From NCBI GenBank assembly GCA_910579725.1, contig CAJTUD010000001.1, positions 1-64,000 on the forward strand: a stretch of 64,000 bases of DNA, written 5' to 3'. The number at the start of each line of letters is the position of its first letter. The stretch's first letter is position 1. This document shows, piece after piece, positions 39,463-48,540 of this stretch. The position numbers were made by a program, and so were the translations under genes. Origin of the DNA: an uncultured Oscillospiraceae bacterium. Its GTDB lineage: Bacteria > Bacillota > Clostridia > Oscillospirales > Oscillospiraceae. A model generated the notes under the pieces. It did no database searches. It had not been told where the DNA came from and worked only from the letters and a program-made list of their open reading frames with translations.

Positions 39463-40977
39463 TTACCCGTTGTTGGACTGCCCGCCGTGGGCCTTTAGCA
39501 CCACGTCGTGATATCCGCCTTCCACAATAGAGGTCGCAGACACCAGCGTCAGACGGGCGTTTTGCTGGAGCGCCGGGATGGACGTTACGCCGCAGTTGCA
39601 CATGGTGGATTTCACCTTGTAAAGGCTCTTGGCCACATTTTCCTTCAGCGGTCCGGCGTAAGTGACGTAGGAGTCCACACCTTCCTCAAAAGCCAGCCCC
39701 CGGCCGCCGCCCAAGTCATAGCGCTGCCAGTTTCTTGCCCGGTTGGAGCCCTCGCCCCAGTACTCCTTCATGTACTGCCCGTTCACCAACACCCGGTTGG
39801 TGGGACTCTCGTCAAACCGGGCAAAGTACCGCCCTAACATCAGGAAGTCCGCTCCCATGGCCAGCGCCAGGGTCATGTGATAATCATGGACGATGCCGCC
39901 GTCGGAGCAGATGGGAACGTAAACGCCGGTTTCCTTGAAATATTCATCCCGGGCCGCCGCCACCTCGATCAAGGCAGTAGCCTGTCCCCGTCCGATGCCC
40001 TTAGTTTCCCGGGTGATACAGATGGAGCCTCCGCCAATGCCAACCTTGACGAAGTCGGCTCCAGCCTCCGCCAGGAAGCGGAACCCGTCTCTGTCCACCA
40101 CGTTGCCTGCGCCCACCTTCACCGAATCGCCGTAACGTTCCCGGATAAAGGCCAGGGTGTTGGCCTGCCAGCAGGAGTAGCCCTCGGAGGAGTCGATGCA
40201 CAATACGTCCGCTCCGGCCTCCACCAGCGCGGGGACCCGCTGCTCATAGTCCTTGGTGTTGATGCCCGCGCCCACCATAAAGCGCTTCTGACTGTCCAGC
40301 AGTTCGCCGGGATTTTCCTTATGCCGTTCGTAATCCTTTCGGAAAACAAAGTACAAAAGCTGTCCGCCGGCGCTGACAATGGGCAGGGAATTCAGCTTGT
40401 GATCCCAGATGATGTCGTTGGCCTCCTTCAGGCTGGTGCCCTCAGGGGCGGTAATCAGCTTCTCAAAGGGCGTCATGAACTGGGAAACCGGGGTGGCAGG
40501 GTCCATGCGGCTGACCCGGTAATCCCGGCTGGTGACAATCCCCAGCAGCTTGCCCTGATTGGTGCCGTCCTCGGTGATGGCTACGGTAGAGTGGCCGTTG
40601 CGGGCCTTCAGGTCCAGCACATCCTGAAGAGCGGCATCCGGGGGCAGATTGGAGTCGCTGGGGACAAAACCCGCTTTGTAGCCTTTCACCCGGGCCACCA
40701 TGGCAGCCTCATCCTCCACCGTCTGGGAGCCATAAATGAAACTGATCCCTCCCGCCTGAGCCAGCGCTACAGCCAGGGTATCATTGGATACGGACTGCAT
40801 GATGGCGGATACCATGGGAATAGAGAGGGACAGCGGGCACTCTTCCTCTCCCTTTCGGAATTTTACCAGAGGGGTGGAGAGAGATACGTTGGCGGGGATG
40901 CACTCCGGAGTGGTATAACCGGGTACCAGCAGGTACTCGCTGAAGGTATGGGAGGGCTCGGGGTAGTAATAGGCCAT
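39463..40977 (-). CDS. guaB: IMP dehydrogenase (Tritrichomonas foetus type)
   Basis: IMP dehydrogenase oxidises IMP to XMP, the committed step of GMP synthesis. The 504-residue protein has the (beta/alpha)8 barrel with a CBS pair inserted at about 100-225 (GIVTSRDYRV, HKLNSLPIV). The catalytic loop is GIGGGSICITRE, with the Cys nucleophile, and the mobile flap carries RARNWQRYDLGGG, the Arg-Tyr dyad. Wording such as MKEYWGEGSNRARNWQRYD and VKSTMCNCG is, as I recall it, that of the divergent IMPDH known from Tritrichomonas foetus rather than the common B. subtilis type. It is monocistronic, with a promoter at 41030-41059, a leader of about 45 nt with no purine riboswitch, and a terminator at 39325-39384. 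Confidence 0.95.
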   Translation of the reverse strand: MAYYYPEPSHTFSEYLLVPGYTTPECIPANVSLSTPLVKFRKGEEECPLSLSIPMVSAIMQSVSNDTLAVALAQAGGISFIYGSQTVEDEAAMVARVKGYKAGFVPSDSNLPPDAALQDVLDLKARNGHSTVAITEDGTNQGKLLGIVTSRDYRVSRMDPATPVSQFMTPFEKLITAPEGTSLKEANDIIWDHKLNSLPIVSAGGQLLYFVFRKDYERHKENPGELLDSQKRFMVGAGINTKDYEQRVPALVEAGADVLCIDSSEGYSCWQANTLAFIRERYGDSVKVGAGNVVDRDGFRFLAEAGADFVKVGIGGGSICITRETKGIGRGQATALIEVAAARDEYFKETGVYVPICSDGGIVHDYHMTLALAMGADFLMLGRYFARFDESPTNRVLVNGQYMKEYWGEGSNRARNWQRYDLGGGRGLAFEEGVDSYVTYAGPLKENVAKSLYKVKSTMCNCGVTSIPALQQNARLTLVSATSIVEGGYHDVVLKAHGGQSNNG

Positions 40978-41029
40978 AGGAAAGCACGCTCCTTTTCTTT
41001 AATTTTGCCAGGAATCTGAATTAGTTCAT

Positions 41030-41059
41030 ATCGTACCACAAATCCCAGTGGTTTGTAAA
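41030..41059 (-). promoter_or_regulatory. Promoter of guaB
   Basis: On the minus strand TTTACA (41054-41059) and TACGAT (41030-41035) are 18 nt apart. Confidence 0.6.
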
Positions 41060-41083
41060 GAGTTCTTGCCGCCAAAAAGCGGC

Positions 41084-41112
41084 TTGCCATCTCTTCGCTT
41101 CCGGTATATAAT
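41084..41112 (+). promoter_or_regulatory. Promoter of the lipid kinase gene
   Basis: TTGCCA (41084-41089) and TATAAT (41107-41112) are separated by 17 nt, back to back with the guaB promoter. Confidence 0.8.
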
Positions 41113-41156
41113 GGGAGCTGAAAGAACTTAGAATGGATGCGAGGTAACGCGCTGCT

Positions 41157-42041
41157 ATGGCAAAAACTCTCTTGTTCATCGTCAACCCCCGGGCGGGCCG
41201 CACGCGCTCTGCGGCACCCATGTTCGACGCGGTGGCTCATTTCTGCGAGGAGGGCTATCTGGTTTCTGTGCGCCGCACCGCCTATCCTGGCCATGCCACC
41301 GAAATTGTGGAGGCGGAAGGAGGCAATTTTGACCGGATTGTCTGCTGCGGCGGAGACGGTACCCTCAACGAGACGGTCCGAGGGATCATGAGCCTCTCTG
41401 CCCCTCCGCCCCTGGGTTACATTCCCGGAGGCAGCACCAACGACTTTGCCGCCAGCCTCTCTCTGTCCTCTGATCCCCTCCAGGCTGCCCGGCAAATTAC
41501 CTCCAGCCCGGGAAAGCGGTTGGACGTGGGGACCTTCAACGGCCGCCCCTTCATATACGTGGCCTCCTTCGGCGCTTTCACCAGAGCCTCTTATTCCGCG
41601 CCGCAATCCATCAAGAATGATCTTGGGCATCTGGCATATATCCTGGAAGGAGTCCGGGATCTGTCCACGCTGCGGCCCTATCCGGCCGTTGTTGCCTTGG
41701 AGGAAGAAATTTTCGATGGCGAGTTTCTCTTTGGGGCGGTCACCAATGCCACCAGTGTCGGGGGACTGATGAAGCTTCACCGGGACCATGTAATTCTGGA
41801 TGACGGATTGTTTGAACTGCTTCTGATTCCCAATCCCACCAATGCTCTGGAGCTACAGGATTTGATCCGCAGCCTGATTTTGCAGGATTTCACCGGCAGC
41901 GGCATAATTTTTCGCCACGTCCCGGCTGTGACGGTGGAAACTCCCGAAGGATTTCCGTGGACGTTGGACGGCGAATATGGGGCCGGAGCGGAAAAGGTGG
42001 AGATCAGAAACCTGCGCCAACAGCTGACCTTTTTGCTGTGA
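41157..42041 (+). CDS. Diacylglycerol kinase-type lipid kinase
   Basis: A 294-residue soluble lipid kinase of the DgkB/YegS family, which phosphorylates diacylglycerol or a similar lipid to feed phospholipid and lipoteichoic acid turnover. The nucleotide-binding loop GGDGTLNE is at about residues 63-70, preceded by FIVNPRAGR and followed by GYIPGGSTNDFAASL, the substrate-side motif. The C-terminal beta-sandwich ends with the WTLDGEYGAGAEKVEI block, in which the family usually has DGE. GAGG lies before the ATG. It is a single-gene unit with a promoter and a terminator. Confidence 0.93.
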   Translation: MAKTLLFIVNPRAGRTRSAAPMFDAVAHFCEEGYLVSVRRTAYPGHATEIVEAEGGNFDRIVCCGGDGTLNETVRGIMSLSAPPPLGYIPGGSTNDFAASLSLSSDPLQAARQITSSPGKRLDVGTFNGRPFIYVASFGAFTRASYSAPQSIKNDLGHLAYILEGVRDLSTLRPYPAVVALEEEIFDGEFLFGAVTNATSVGGLMKLHRDHVILDDGLFELLLIPNPTNALELQDLIRSLILQDFTGSGIIFRHVPAVTVETPEGFPWTLDGEYGAGAEKVEIRNLRQQLTFLL

Positions 42042-42064
42042 GAGATCCGTTTTTCTCTATATTC

Positions 42065-42105
42065 CGGAGCAACTGACTGAAGATGTCAGCTGCTCCGCTT
42101 TTTCT
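42065..42105 (+). terminator. Intrinsic terminator of the lipid kinase gene
   Basis: A stem of 7 plus 5 bp with one internal mismatch (42065-42077 and 42085-42097) is followed by CTTTTTCT. Confidence 0.9.
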
Positions 42106-42416
42106 GGCTTCCAAATGTAAAATCCGTCCTGTTGCGGGGAACAATATGCCTGTAAGGATATACTTTTTTGATATTTGGCACACTACATGAAATATTTAAT
42201 ATTTCTGCTAATGAACCTGTGTTCTGTGTTAAATTTTTACTTTACTTTTATCACCATGTCTATTATAGCACAAAAGCTATTGAAACACTGTTTCTTATTG
42301 CATCTCAGTATGCCGCACTCCGGGCGCCGGTGTGCATGGCAGCGATACTCTGCCTTTTATCCCGCAGACATATAACCGGCAAAGCGGCTGCTTTTTCGGA
42401 CAAGTCAAAATAGAGG

Positions 42417-42447
42417 CTGCCCCTCTGTCCAGTGGACAGAGGGGCAG
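42417..42447 (-). terminator. Intrinsic terminator of the V-ATPase operon
   Basis: A perfect 15-bp inverted repeat (42417-42431 and 42433-42447) is followed on the minus strand by CCTCTATTTTGAC. It lies 11 bp after the stop of the subunit D gene. Confidence 0.85.
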
Positions 42448-42458
42448 CGGTTGTTTTA

Positions 42459-43121
42459 TTACGACGCGGGCTGCTGGAACTCATGAGCTTCCTGCAATAC
42501 CATGTCCTTCACCTTCATCAGGCGGGTGATATTGCCGCGCTCGTTCTCATCCAGCTTCATGGAGATATACCGAATTTTCTGCTGGAAGTCGGGAATCATC
42601 ACGTACTCCAGGGCATTTACACGCCGCCGGGTTTTCTCGATGTCCTCGGCCAGCAGCTGCATGGTTTTCTCTACCTCCGCCAGCTCCAGCATATCCCGGA
42701 ACACGTTGGAGAGCGCTTCCAGAGCGGCGTCCAGCTCGCCGGAGGTCTGGGCAAAGCCGTAGGGATAAATCTCCGCCGGGTCTTCGTTCCTGGTATGGAA
42801 AGCGTAGCGGGGCACGTTGACCGACATGATATTCTGAAACGTCATGTCCAGCTCCACGCTCTGTTTGGGATACAGCAGCGCCTGCTCCAGCATCTCCGGG
42901 CTCATAAGAGCCGCTGCTACGGTGAAGGCCGCGTTGGCCTCCTCCAGCCCCTTTTCCACCTTGGCGCGCAGCGCGCGGTTGCGGCGCACAATCTCCAGGA
43001 ACTGCTTCATCAGCTCGTCCCGCTTGTCCTTGAGGAGCTTGTGGCCCCGGGTGGCGGTCTTCAGCCGGCCTTTCAGCCGGTTCAGCTCCATTCTGGTGGG
43101 GTTTATCGTTGCTGAGGCCAT
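42459..43121 (-). CDS. ntpD: V-type ATP synthase subunit D
   Basis: Subunit D is the central rotor shaft that transmits torque between the A3B3 head and the membrane ring. The 220-residue protein begins INPTRMELNRLKGRLKTATRG and continues HKLLKDKRDELMKQF, the hallmark N-terminal helix, and closes with a second long helix (LEYVMIPDFQQKIRYISMKLDENER). It is the last gene of the nine-gene operon, 33 bp after subunit B, and is followed by the terminator at 42417-42447. Confidence 0.95.
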   Translation of the reverse strand: MASATINPTRMELNRLKGRLKTATRGHKLLKDKRDELMKQFLEIVRRNRALRAKVEKGLEEANAAFTVAAALMSPEMLEQALLYPKQSVELDMTFQNIMSVNVPRYAFHTRNEDPAEIYPYGFAQTSGELDAALEALSNVFRDMLELAEVEKTMQLLAEDIEKTRRRVNALEYVMIPDFQQKIRYISMKLDENERGNITRLMKVKDMVLQEAHEFQQPAS

Positions 43122-43154
43122 CTGTTCACCTCTTTCCTAAATGTCGCACCGGGC

Positions 43155-44534
43155 TTAGTCCTTCTTCGGCAGATACTTGTCGATCATGTCCTGCTTGATG
43201 CGCTTGAGCTCACTCTTGGGCAAAATGCTCAACAGCTCCCAGCCCAGGTCCAGCGTCTCGATGACGCTGCGGTTGGTCTCATAGCCCTGGGACACATAAC
43301 GCTTTTCAAACTCGTCGGCAAACTTGGCGTACAGCAGATCCGTAGGACTCAAAGCGGACTCGCCCAGAATGGTCATCAGCTCCTTGGCCTCCTTACCGGA
43401 GGCGTAGGCGGCGAACAGCTGGTTCATGGTGGAAGCATGATCCTCCCGGGTCTTGCCCACACCCACGCCCTTGTCCTTCAGACGGGACAGGCTGGGCAGC
43501 ACGTCCACAGGGGGATTGATGCCCTTGCGGAACAGCTCCTGGGAGAGAATGATCTGGCCCTCGGTGATATACCCGGTCAGGTCGGGGATGGGGTGGGTCT
43601 TGTCGTTCTCCGGCATAGTCAGGATAGGGATCATGGTGATAGAGCCGGGCTTGCCCAGCTGCCGGCCGGCGCGTTCATACATCTGGGCCAGGTCGGTATA
43701 CAGGTATCCGGGATAGCCACGGCGGCCCGGAACTTCCTTCTTGGCCGCGGAAACCTCGCGAAGGGCCTCGGCGTAGTTGGTAATGTCCGTCAGAATGACC
43801 AGCACGTGCATATCCTTCTCAAAGGCCAGATACTCGGCGGCGGTCAATGCCATACGGGGGGTGGAAATACGCTCAACAGCCGGGTCATTGGCCAGGTTGG
43901 TGAACAGCACAGTACGATCGATGGCTCCGGTGCGCTTGAACTCATTGACAAAGTACTCCGACTCCTCGAAGGTGATACCGATAGCGGCAAACACCACGGC
44001 GAAGTTAGAAGCCGCGTCGCCCAGCACCTTGGCCTGACGTGCAATCTGTGCCGCCAGCTGAGCGTGGGGCAGACCGTTTCCGGAGAAAATCGGCAGCTTC
44101 TGTCCGCGAACCAGGGTGTTCAGACCGTCAATGGAGCTGACACCGGTCTGAATAAACTCGTTGGGGTAGTCACGAGCCGCCGGATTAATGGGCTGGCCGT
44201 TGATATCCAGACTCTTCTCCGGCAGGATGGCGGGGCCGCCGTCGATGGGCTGGCCCATGCCGTTGAACACGCGGCCCAGCATATCGCCAGACACCGCCAG
44301 CTCCAGAGGATGGCCCAGGAACCGGATCTTGGAGTCCCGCAGGTTGATGCCGGCGGAAGACTCAAACAGCTGCACCACAGCCTTGTCGCCATTGACCTCC
44401 AGCACCTTGCAGCGGCGGATACTGCCGTCGCTCAGCTCAATCTCCGCCAGCTCGTCGTAGGTGACGCCGTCAACCTTCTCCACTACCATCAGGGGGCCGG
44501 AGATCTCGTGTATGGTACGGTATTCCTTCATCAT
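43155..44534 (-). CDS. ntpB: V-type ATP synthase subunit B
   Basis: Subunit B is the non-catalytic member of the A3B3 hexamer. The 459-residue protein opens MMKEYRTIHEISGPLMVVE and has the degenerate nucleotide site FSGNGLPHAQLAAQIARQ where a catalytic subunit would carry a P-loop, then the conserved PSLSRLKDKGVG stretch. The first ATG overlaps the stop of subunit A (ATGA), giving translational coupling that helps keep A and B equimolar. Confidence 0.96.
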   Translation of the reverse strand: MMKEYRTIHEISGPLMVVEKVDGVTYDELAEIELSDGSIRRCKVLEVNGDKAVVQLFESSAGINLRDSKIRFLGHPLELAVSGDMLGRVFNGMGQPIDGGPAILPEKSLDINGQPINPAARDYPNEFIQTGVSSIDGLNTLVRGQKLPIFSGNGLPHAQLAAQIARQAKVLGDAASNFAVVFAAIGITFEESEYFVNEFKRTGAIDRTVLFTNLANDPAVERISTPRMALTAAEYLAFEKDMHVLVILTDITNYAEALREVSAAKKEVPGRRGYPGYLYTDLAQMYERAGRQLGKPGSITMIPILTMPENDKTHPIPDLTGYITEGQIILSQELFRKGINPPVDVLPSLSRLKDKGVGVGKTREDHASTMNQLFAAYASGKEAKELMTILGESALSPTDLLYAKFADEFEKRYVSQGYETNRSVIETLDLGWELLSILPKSELKRIKQDMIDKYLPKKD

Positions 44535-46312
44535 ACGTCAGCACCCGCTTTCTCTACGATCTCAGCGATTTCCCGCTCCATCTCCTCCGCAATGGCAGCA
44601 TACTCCTGAACGTACTTGTCGGCCTCCACAAACTTGGCGCGGCCGATCTTCTCCTTGGCAGGGATGTCCAGCATGGGGGCCAGAGGCGCACCCTTGCCGA
44701 TAGCCTCCCGGGCCATGCGGTCAAAGTCCAGAATCATGGCCAGCATACGCATCTGGCGGTCATGGCTGGAGTAGCTGTCCACGTCCATAAAGGCGTTCTG
44801 CTGGAGGAAGTCCTCCCGGACCATCTTGGCGGTCTCCAAGGTCAGCTGGTCATTGGGGGACAGAGAGTCCTTACCCACCAGCTGGACGATCTCGTTAAGG
44901 TTATCCTCTTCCTGCAAAAGACTCATGGCCTTGTTCCGGTTTGCCATGAAGGCGGGGCCGAAGTGCTCGTCAAACCAGGGCTTCATGGTGTCCAGATACA
45001 GGGAATAGGAGTTCAGCCAGTTGATGGCGGGGAAGTGGCGGCGGTAAGCCAGGGAGGCGTCCAGAGACCAGAACACCTTGACGATGCGCATAGTGCCCTG
45101 GCTGACGGGCTCGGACAGGTCGCCGCCCGGAGGCGACACGGCGCCCACTGCGGTGAGGCTTCCCACCCGGTCCTCGCTGCCCATGCACTGCACTACACCG
45201 GCGCGCTCATAGAACTGGGCCAGACGGGAGGCCAGATACGCGGGGTAGCCCTCTTCACCGGGCATCTCTTCCAGACGGCCGGACATCTCGCGGAGAGCCT
45301 CGGCCCACCGGGAGGTAGAGTCGGCGATGACGGCTACGGCGTAGCCCATGTCGCGGAAGTACTCGGCGATGGTGATGCCGGTATATACGGACGCCTCACG
45401 GGCGGCCACGGGCATATCGGAGGTATTCGCAATCAGCACAGTCCGCTTCATCAGAGACTCGCCGGTACGGGGATCCTGAAGCTCCGGGAACTCCCGCAGA
45501 ACGTCAGTCATCTCATTGCCGCGCTCGCCGCAGCCTACGTAAATGACAATGTCCACGTCAGACCACTTGGCCAGCTGGTGCTGAACCACGGTCTTGCCGG
45601 AGCCGAAGGGACCGGGGACGGCGGCAGTGCCGCCCTTGGCGATGGGGAACATGGTGTCGATGATCCGCTGGCCGGACTGAAGGGGAGCCACCGGATTGTA
45701 CTTCTGCTTGTAGGGGCGGCCCACACGGACGGGCCACTTCTGGGTCATGGTCAGCTCCTTGACCTCTCCCTTGTCGGTCTTGATCTTGGCGATGACTTCA
45801 TCGACGGTGTAGCTGCCGGCACCAATGGTCCAGCTGACTGTGCCGGAAACGCCGTTGGGTACCATGATCTTATGGAGCACAACCTCTGTTTCGGGCACAG
45901 TACCCAGCACATCGCCGCCTACCACCTTGTCGCCTGTCTTGACCACAGGAGTATACGCCCACTTCTTGGTACGGGAAATGGCGGAGACTTCCACACCGCG
46001 GGCCAGATTGTTGGAGCCGGTCTGCTTGACGATTTCCTCCAGCGGGCGCTGGATACCGTCGTAGATGTTCTCAATGATACCGGGGCCCAGCTCCACGCTC
46101 AAGGGCGCACCGGTGGAAACCACGGCCGCGCCTGGGCCCAGACCGGAGGTTTCTTCGTAAACCTGAATGGACGCCCGGTCGCCGGTCATGTTCAGAATCT
46201 CGCCGATCAGCCGCTGGCTGCCGACGCGGACCACGTCCGCCATGTTGGCGTCGGCAAGGCCGTCGGCCACCACCAGGGGGCCAGAGACTTTTATGATTTT
46301 TCCTTGACTCAT
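44531..46312 (-). CDS. ntpA: V-type ATP synthase catalytic subunit A
   Basis: Subunit A carries the catalytic sites. The 593-residue protein has the P-loop GPFGSGKTVVQHQ (about 232-244), the catalytic-Glu segment CGERGNEM that follows it, the V-type-specific insert before the P-loop and the SRWAEALREMSGRLEEMPGEEGYP block. It starts MSQGKIIKVSGPLVVAD. The gap to subunit F upstream is 143 bp, the largest within the operon, and contains no clear promoter. The insert and length separate it from F-type beta subunits. Confidence 0.97.
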   Translation of the reverse strand: MSQGKIIKVSGPLVVADGLADANMADVVRVGSQRLIGEILNMTGDRASIQVYEETSGLGPGAAVVSTGAPLSVELGPGIIENIYDGIQRPLEEIVKQTGSNNLARGVEVSAISRTKKWAYTPVVKTGDKVVGGDVLGTVPETEVVLHKIMVPNGVSGTVSWTIGAGSYTVDEVIAKIKTDKGEVKELTMTQKWPVRVGRPYKQKYNPVAPLQSGQRIIDTMFPIAKGGTAAVPGPFGSGKTVVQHQLAKWSDVDIVIYVGCGERGNEMTDVLREFPELQDPRTGESLMKRTVLIANTSDMPVAAREASVYTGITIAEYFRDMGYAVAVIADSTSRWAEALREMSGRLEEMPGEEGYPAYLASRLAQFYERAGVVQCMGSEDRVGSLTAVGAVSPPGGDLSEPVSQGTMRIVKVFWSLDASLAYRRHFPAINWLNSYSLYLDTMKPWFDEHFGPAFMANRNKAMSLLQEEDNLNEIVQLVGKDSLSPNDQLTLETAKMVREDFLQQNAFMDVDSYSSHDRQMRMLAMILDFDRMAREAIGKGAPLAPMLDIPAKEKIGRAKFVEADKYVQEYAAIAEEMEREIAEIVEKAGADV

Positions 46313-46455
46313 TCCTTCACTGCCTTCCTTTACAAAATTAAAGGCTACTGCTTATCTTTGCCGCCTGCGGCGGCAAACGGAAAATGTTTCGATATGCTGC
46401 CCCTGGGGCCTGCGCGGCCCCTCCGAGGGTGGCATTGGATGGACATTGGCCATCA

Positions 46456-46782
46456 TCAGCCAATGTCCGCGCCTACGGCCCGCTCCACCGCGCTCTGGAG
46501 CGCCTGAGCCCCCAGGCCCAGACTCCCTCCCTTTCCGGGAATCAGGATCACGGCGGGCGTCACCGACGTCTTGTAGCGGGCAATGTCCGCCTTCAGGACG
46601 GCGGCAAGCTGCTCTGTGATATAAATGATGGCGTACTCCGATTGGGAGCCGGCCGCAGGCTTCGCCAGTTTGTGCAGGGTATGGCGGGCCTCCTCCGTCC
46701 CCTCGACGGGAAAAATATCCAGCCCCAGCGCCTTGAAGCCCAGCACGCTGTCCCGGTCGCCCAACACCGCAATCTTATACAT
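46456..46782 (-). CDS. ntpG: V-type ATP synthase subunit F
   Basis: Subunit F binds the central shaft. The 108-residue protein starts MYKIAVLGDRDSVLGFKALG, the family's usual Rossmann-like first strand and loop, and contains YAIIYITEQLA and the TPAVILIPGKGG block. I use the ATG at 46782, which overlaps the end of subunit C; a GTG three codons earlier (46791) is possible. The symbol follows the Enterococcus ntp naming, in which this subunit is NtpG. Confidence 0.9.
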   Translation of the reverse strand: MYKIAVLGDRDSVLGFKALGLDIFPVEGTEEARHTLHKLAKPAAGSQSEYAIIYITEQLAAVLKADIARYKTSVTPAVILIPGKGGSLGLGAQALQSAVERAVGADIG

Positions 46783-47776
46783 ACGCCTCACGCAGCCTTT
46801 CCCGGATGGTATCGCCGCTGATGCCGGCCATACGGCCGGACATGATGATGCGAACCGCCGTAAATTCGATCTCCTTGGCCGCCAGATAGCTGATAACGGC
46901 CTCTACGCCGAAGGGTACGCTCTTGGCCTTGGCGGCTACCGCCGTCACTGCGTCGTCACATGCCTTCTCAAAAGCCGTGAGGCTGCCTCCATTGGCCGCC
47001 GCCGTACCCAGCTCCGCCGCCTGGCGCAGATTGGTGGAACGGTACAGGTCCTCCAGGTTTCCGCCCAGCGCGGCAGCCTGAACGCTGTCCGCGCGGATGG
47101 TTCCGCCCTCCACCAGCACCCGGCGGAGCATATCGGCTCCCTTCTTCATACGAAGGGTACGCACCGCGCTGCGGAGATTGGCCGCGTCAATGGTGGCCTG
47201 GACATAGCTGACCAGAAAGCCGCTGCCCGTAGCCTTCGCCGCGGAAATCATCTCTTCGTAATAGGCCCGGTCCAGCAGGAAATCCGCCAGCTGGGGGTCA
47301 CCAGTGGCACTAAGCATCTCCACCGCCTCCTCGGCGGCCCGGCGCAGCGCTGCGGGAAGGATGCCATAGTCTCCCTCCCATACCGCCCGCCGCATTTCTT
47401 CGGCGCTGACCCGGCCCGCATCCAGCAAAAGCCGGCCGGACGCATCTGTGCCTGTGGCCCGGGCCTTGATCAGTGCCTTGAGGTTGTGGTAATCATACTT
47501 GACCTTGAACACGTCCACCACCGCCTTATCGGGGACGAAGCGGTAGAGATCCTGAAACAGCTTCTCCTGCTCCTGGGCCAGTATGGAGCCCAGCTCCCGC
47601 TGGCTGGAGGCGTCAAATTCGCCGTAGCCGATCTCCGTGAGCACCTTGACCGCTTCTTCCGCCGAGGGCGCTTCAATCATGCGCTCCATCCGCGCGGAAG
47701 TCAGCAGGTCCCGCTCCCGGCTGTGCAGGTAGGTGGAAATGAACAAATAGTCGGTGTCTTTCAGTTTCTTTGCCAA
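46775..47776 (-). CDS. ntpC: V-type ATP synthase subunit C
   Basis: Subunit C caps the membrane rotor and links it to the shaft. The 333-residue all-helical protein contains DTDYLFISTYLHSRERDLLT and YDYHNLKALIKARATG, typical of the family. Initiation is unusual: AGAAAGGAGG is followed directly by an ATG (47782), too close to be used, while a TTG at 47776 has the right 6-nt spacing. I therefore start it at the TTG. Readings further upstream extend into subunit E. Confidence 0.92.
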   Translation of the reverse strand: MAKKLKDTDYLFISTYLHSRERDLLTSARMERMIEAPSAEEAVKVLTEIGYGEFDASSQRELGSILAQEQEKLFQDLYRFVPDKAVVDVFKVKYDYHNLKALIKARATGTDASGRLLLDAGRVSAEEMRRAVWEGDYGILPAALRRAAEEAVEMLSATGDPQLADFLLDRAYYEEMISAAKATGSGFLVSYVQATIDAANLRSAVRTLRMKKGADMLRRVLVEGGTIRADSVQAAALGGNLEDLYRSTNLRQAAELGTAAANGGSLTAFEKACDDAVTAVAAKAKSVPFGVEAVISYLAAKEIEFTAVRIIMSGRMAGISGDTIRERLREAYV

Positions 47777-47822
47777 AGCCATCCTCCTTTCTTGCAGTCG
47801 CATTTCATGGATTGGCTTTGCG

Positions 47823-48515
47823 TCAAGGGAAGAGAATCCCGGCCACCTGTGCCGCCATCTCCTCCCGGAGCACCCGCAGCTGCGTCTCAAAGGCGCAATT
47901 GACCTCCACGTTGCCATCCCGCAGCGTCAGGCCGCCGGCCATGTCCCGGGTTTCCTGAGACAGCGTCAGCATGGCGGTGCCCTGAATCAGGGCGTTGGCC
48001 CCCGTGACAACCTTGGAGAGGATCTCTCCCGCCTTGCCGCCGGCTTTGGCGGCCTTCCCCGCAGCACCGGGCGCCACGGCCTCGGCCAGCATGGCGTTGG
48101 CCTTGGCCACCACCTGTGCGCCTACGCGGTCGCGGTCCCTGGCGTTGAGCAGGATCTCCTCCCGGCCGGTCTTGGCAGCCCGCACAGCCATCTGAGCCAG
48201 CATTTGAGCATACTCAGCGTCTGGCAGGGCCAGCAGCTGAGCCTGGGCCTTTTCAAAAGCCTCGTTCAGGCAGTCCTGCTTGGCGGCCAGAAGACGCTTC
48301 TTCGCCTCCATGTGGGCGGCGCTCTCCAGGCGCTCGGCCTGACGGCGGGCAGCCTCCTTCCCCTCGGCTTCGGCGGCCTTGGCTTCCGAAGCGGCCTGGG
48401 CTTTGTACTGCTCGCGGATGGCGGCGGCCTTCTCCTCCGCCTCCCGGAGGATTTCAGCCACCTCCGCCTTGGCGTCGGCTTCGATGCGGGCGGTGATTTT
48501 TTCAATTCCGTTCAT
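47823..48515 (-). CDS. ntpE: V-type ATP synthase subunit E
   Basis: Subunit E forms the peripheral stalk with the coiled-coil subunit H. The 230-residue protein begins with a long Ala/Glu/Lys-rich helix (MNGIEKITARIEADAKAEVA onward, to about residue 110) and ends with a globular head (GNVEVNCAFETQLRVLREEM) that contacts the catalytic head. It lies 25 bp behind subunit K. Confidence 0.93.
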   Translation of the reverse strand: MNGIEKITARIEADAKAEVAEILREAEEKAAAIREQYKAQAASEAKAAEAEGKEAARRQAERLESAAHMEAKKRLLAAKQDCLNEAFEKAQAQLLALPDAEYAQMLAQMAVRAAKTGREEILLNARDRDRVGAQVVAKANAMLAEAVAPGAAGKAAKAGGKAGEILSKVVTGANALIQGTAMLTLSQETRDMAGGLTLRDGNVEVNCAFETQLRVLREEMAAQVAGILFP

Positions 48516-48540
48516 ATCGAATCCCCTTCCTAAATCGGGA

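Larger units (their letters stand above)
42042..42458. other. AT-rich intergenic region between lipid kinase and V-ATPase operon
   Basis: Apart from the two terminators at its ends, this 417-bp region (core 42106-42416) is AT-rich and looks foreign to the GC-rich surroundings. It includes a TATAAT-like box on the minus strand near 42260 without a good -35. The ORF at 42168-42413 has a Cys/aromatic-rich translation with no ribosome site or family match. I see no gene. Confidence 0.5.

Noticed and set aside
39463..39601. Short minus-strand ORFs around the guaB 3' end
   Set aside because: They are out-of-frame shadows of guaB or cross its terminator and have no support.
40978..41029. Purine riboswitch before guaB
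   Set aside because: The leader is about 45 nt, too short, with no matching helices.
42168..42413. 81-codon ORF in the AT-rich gap
   Set aside because: No ribosome site, no family resemblance and atypical composition.
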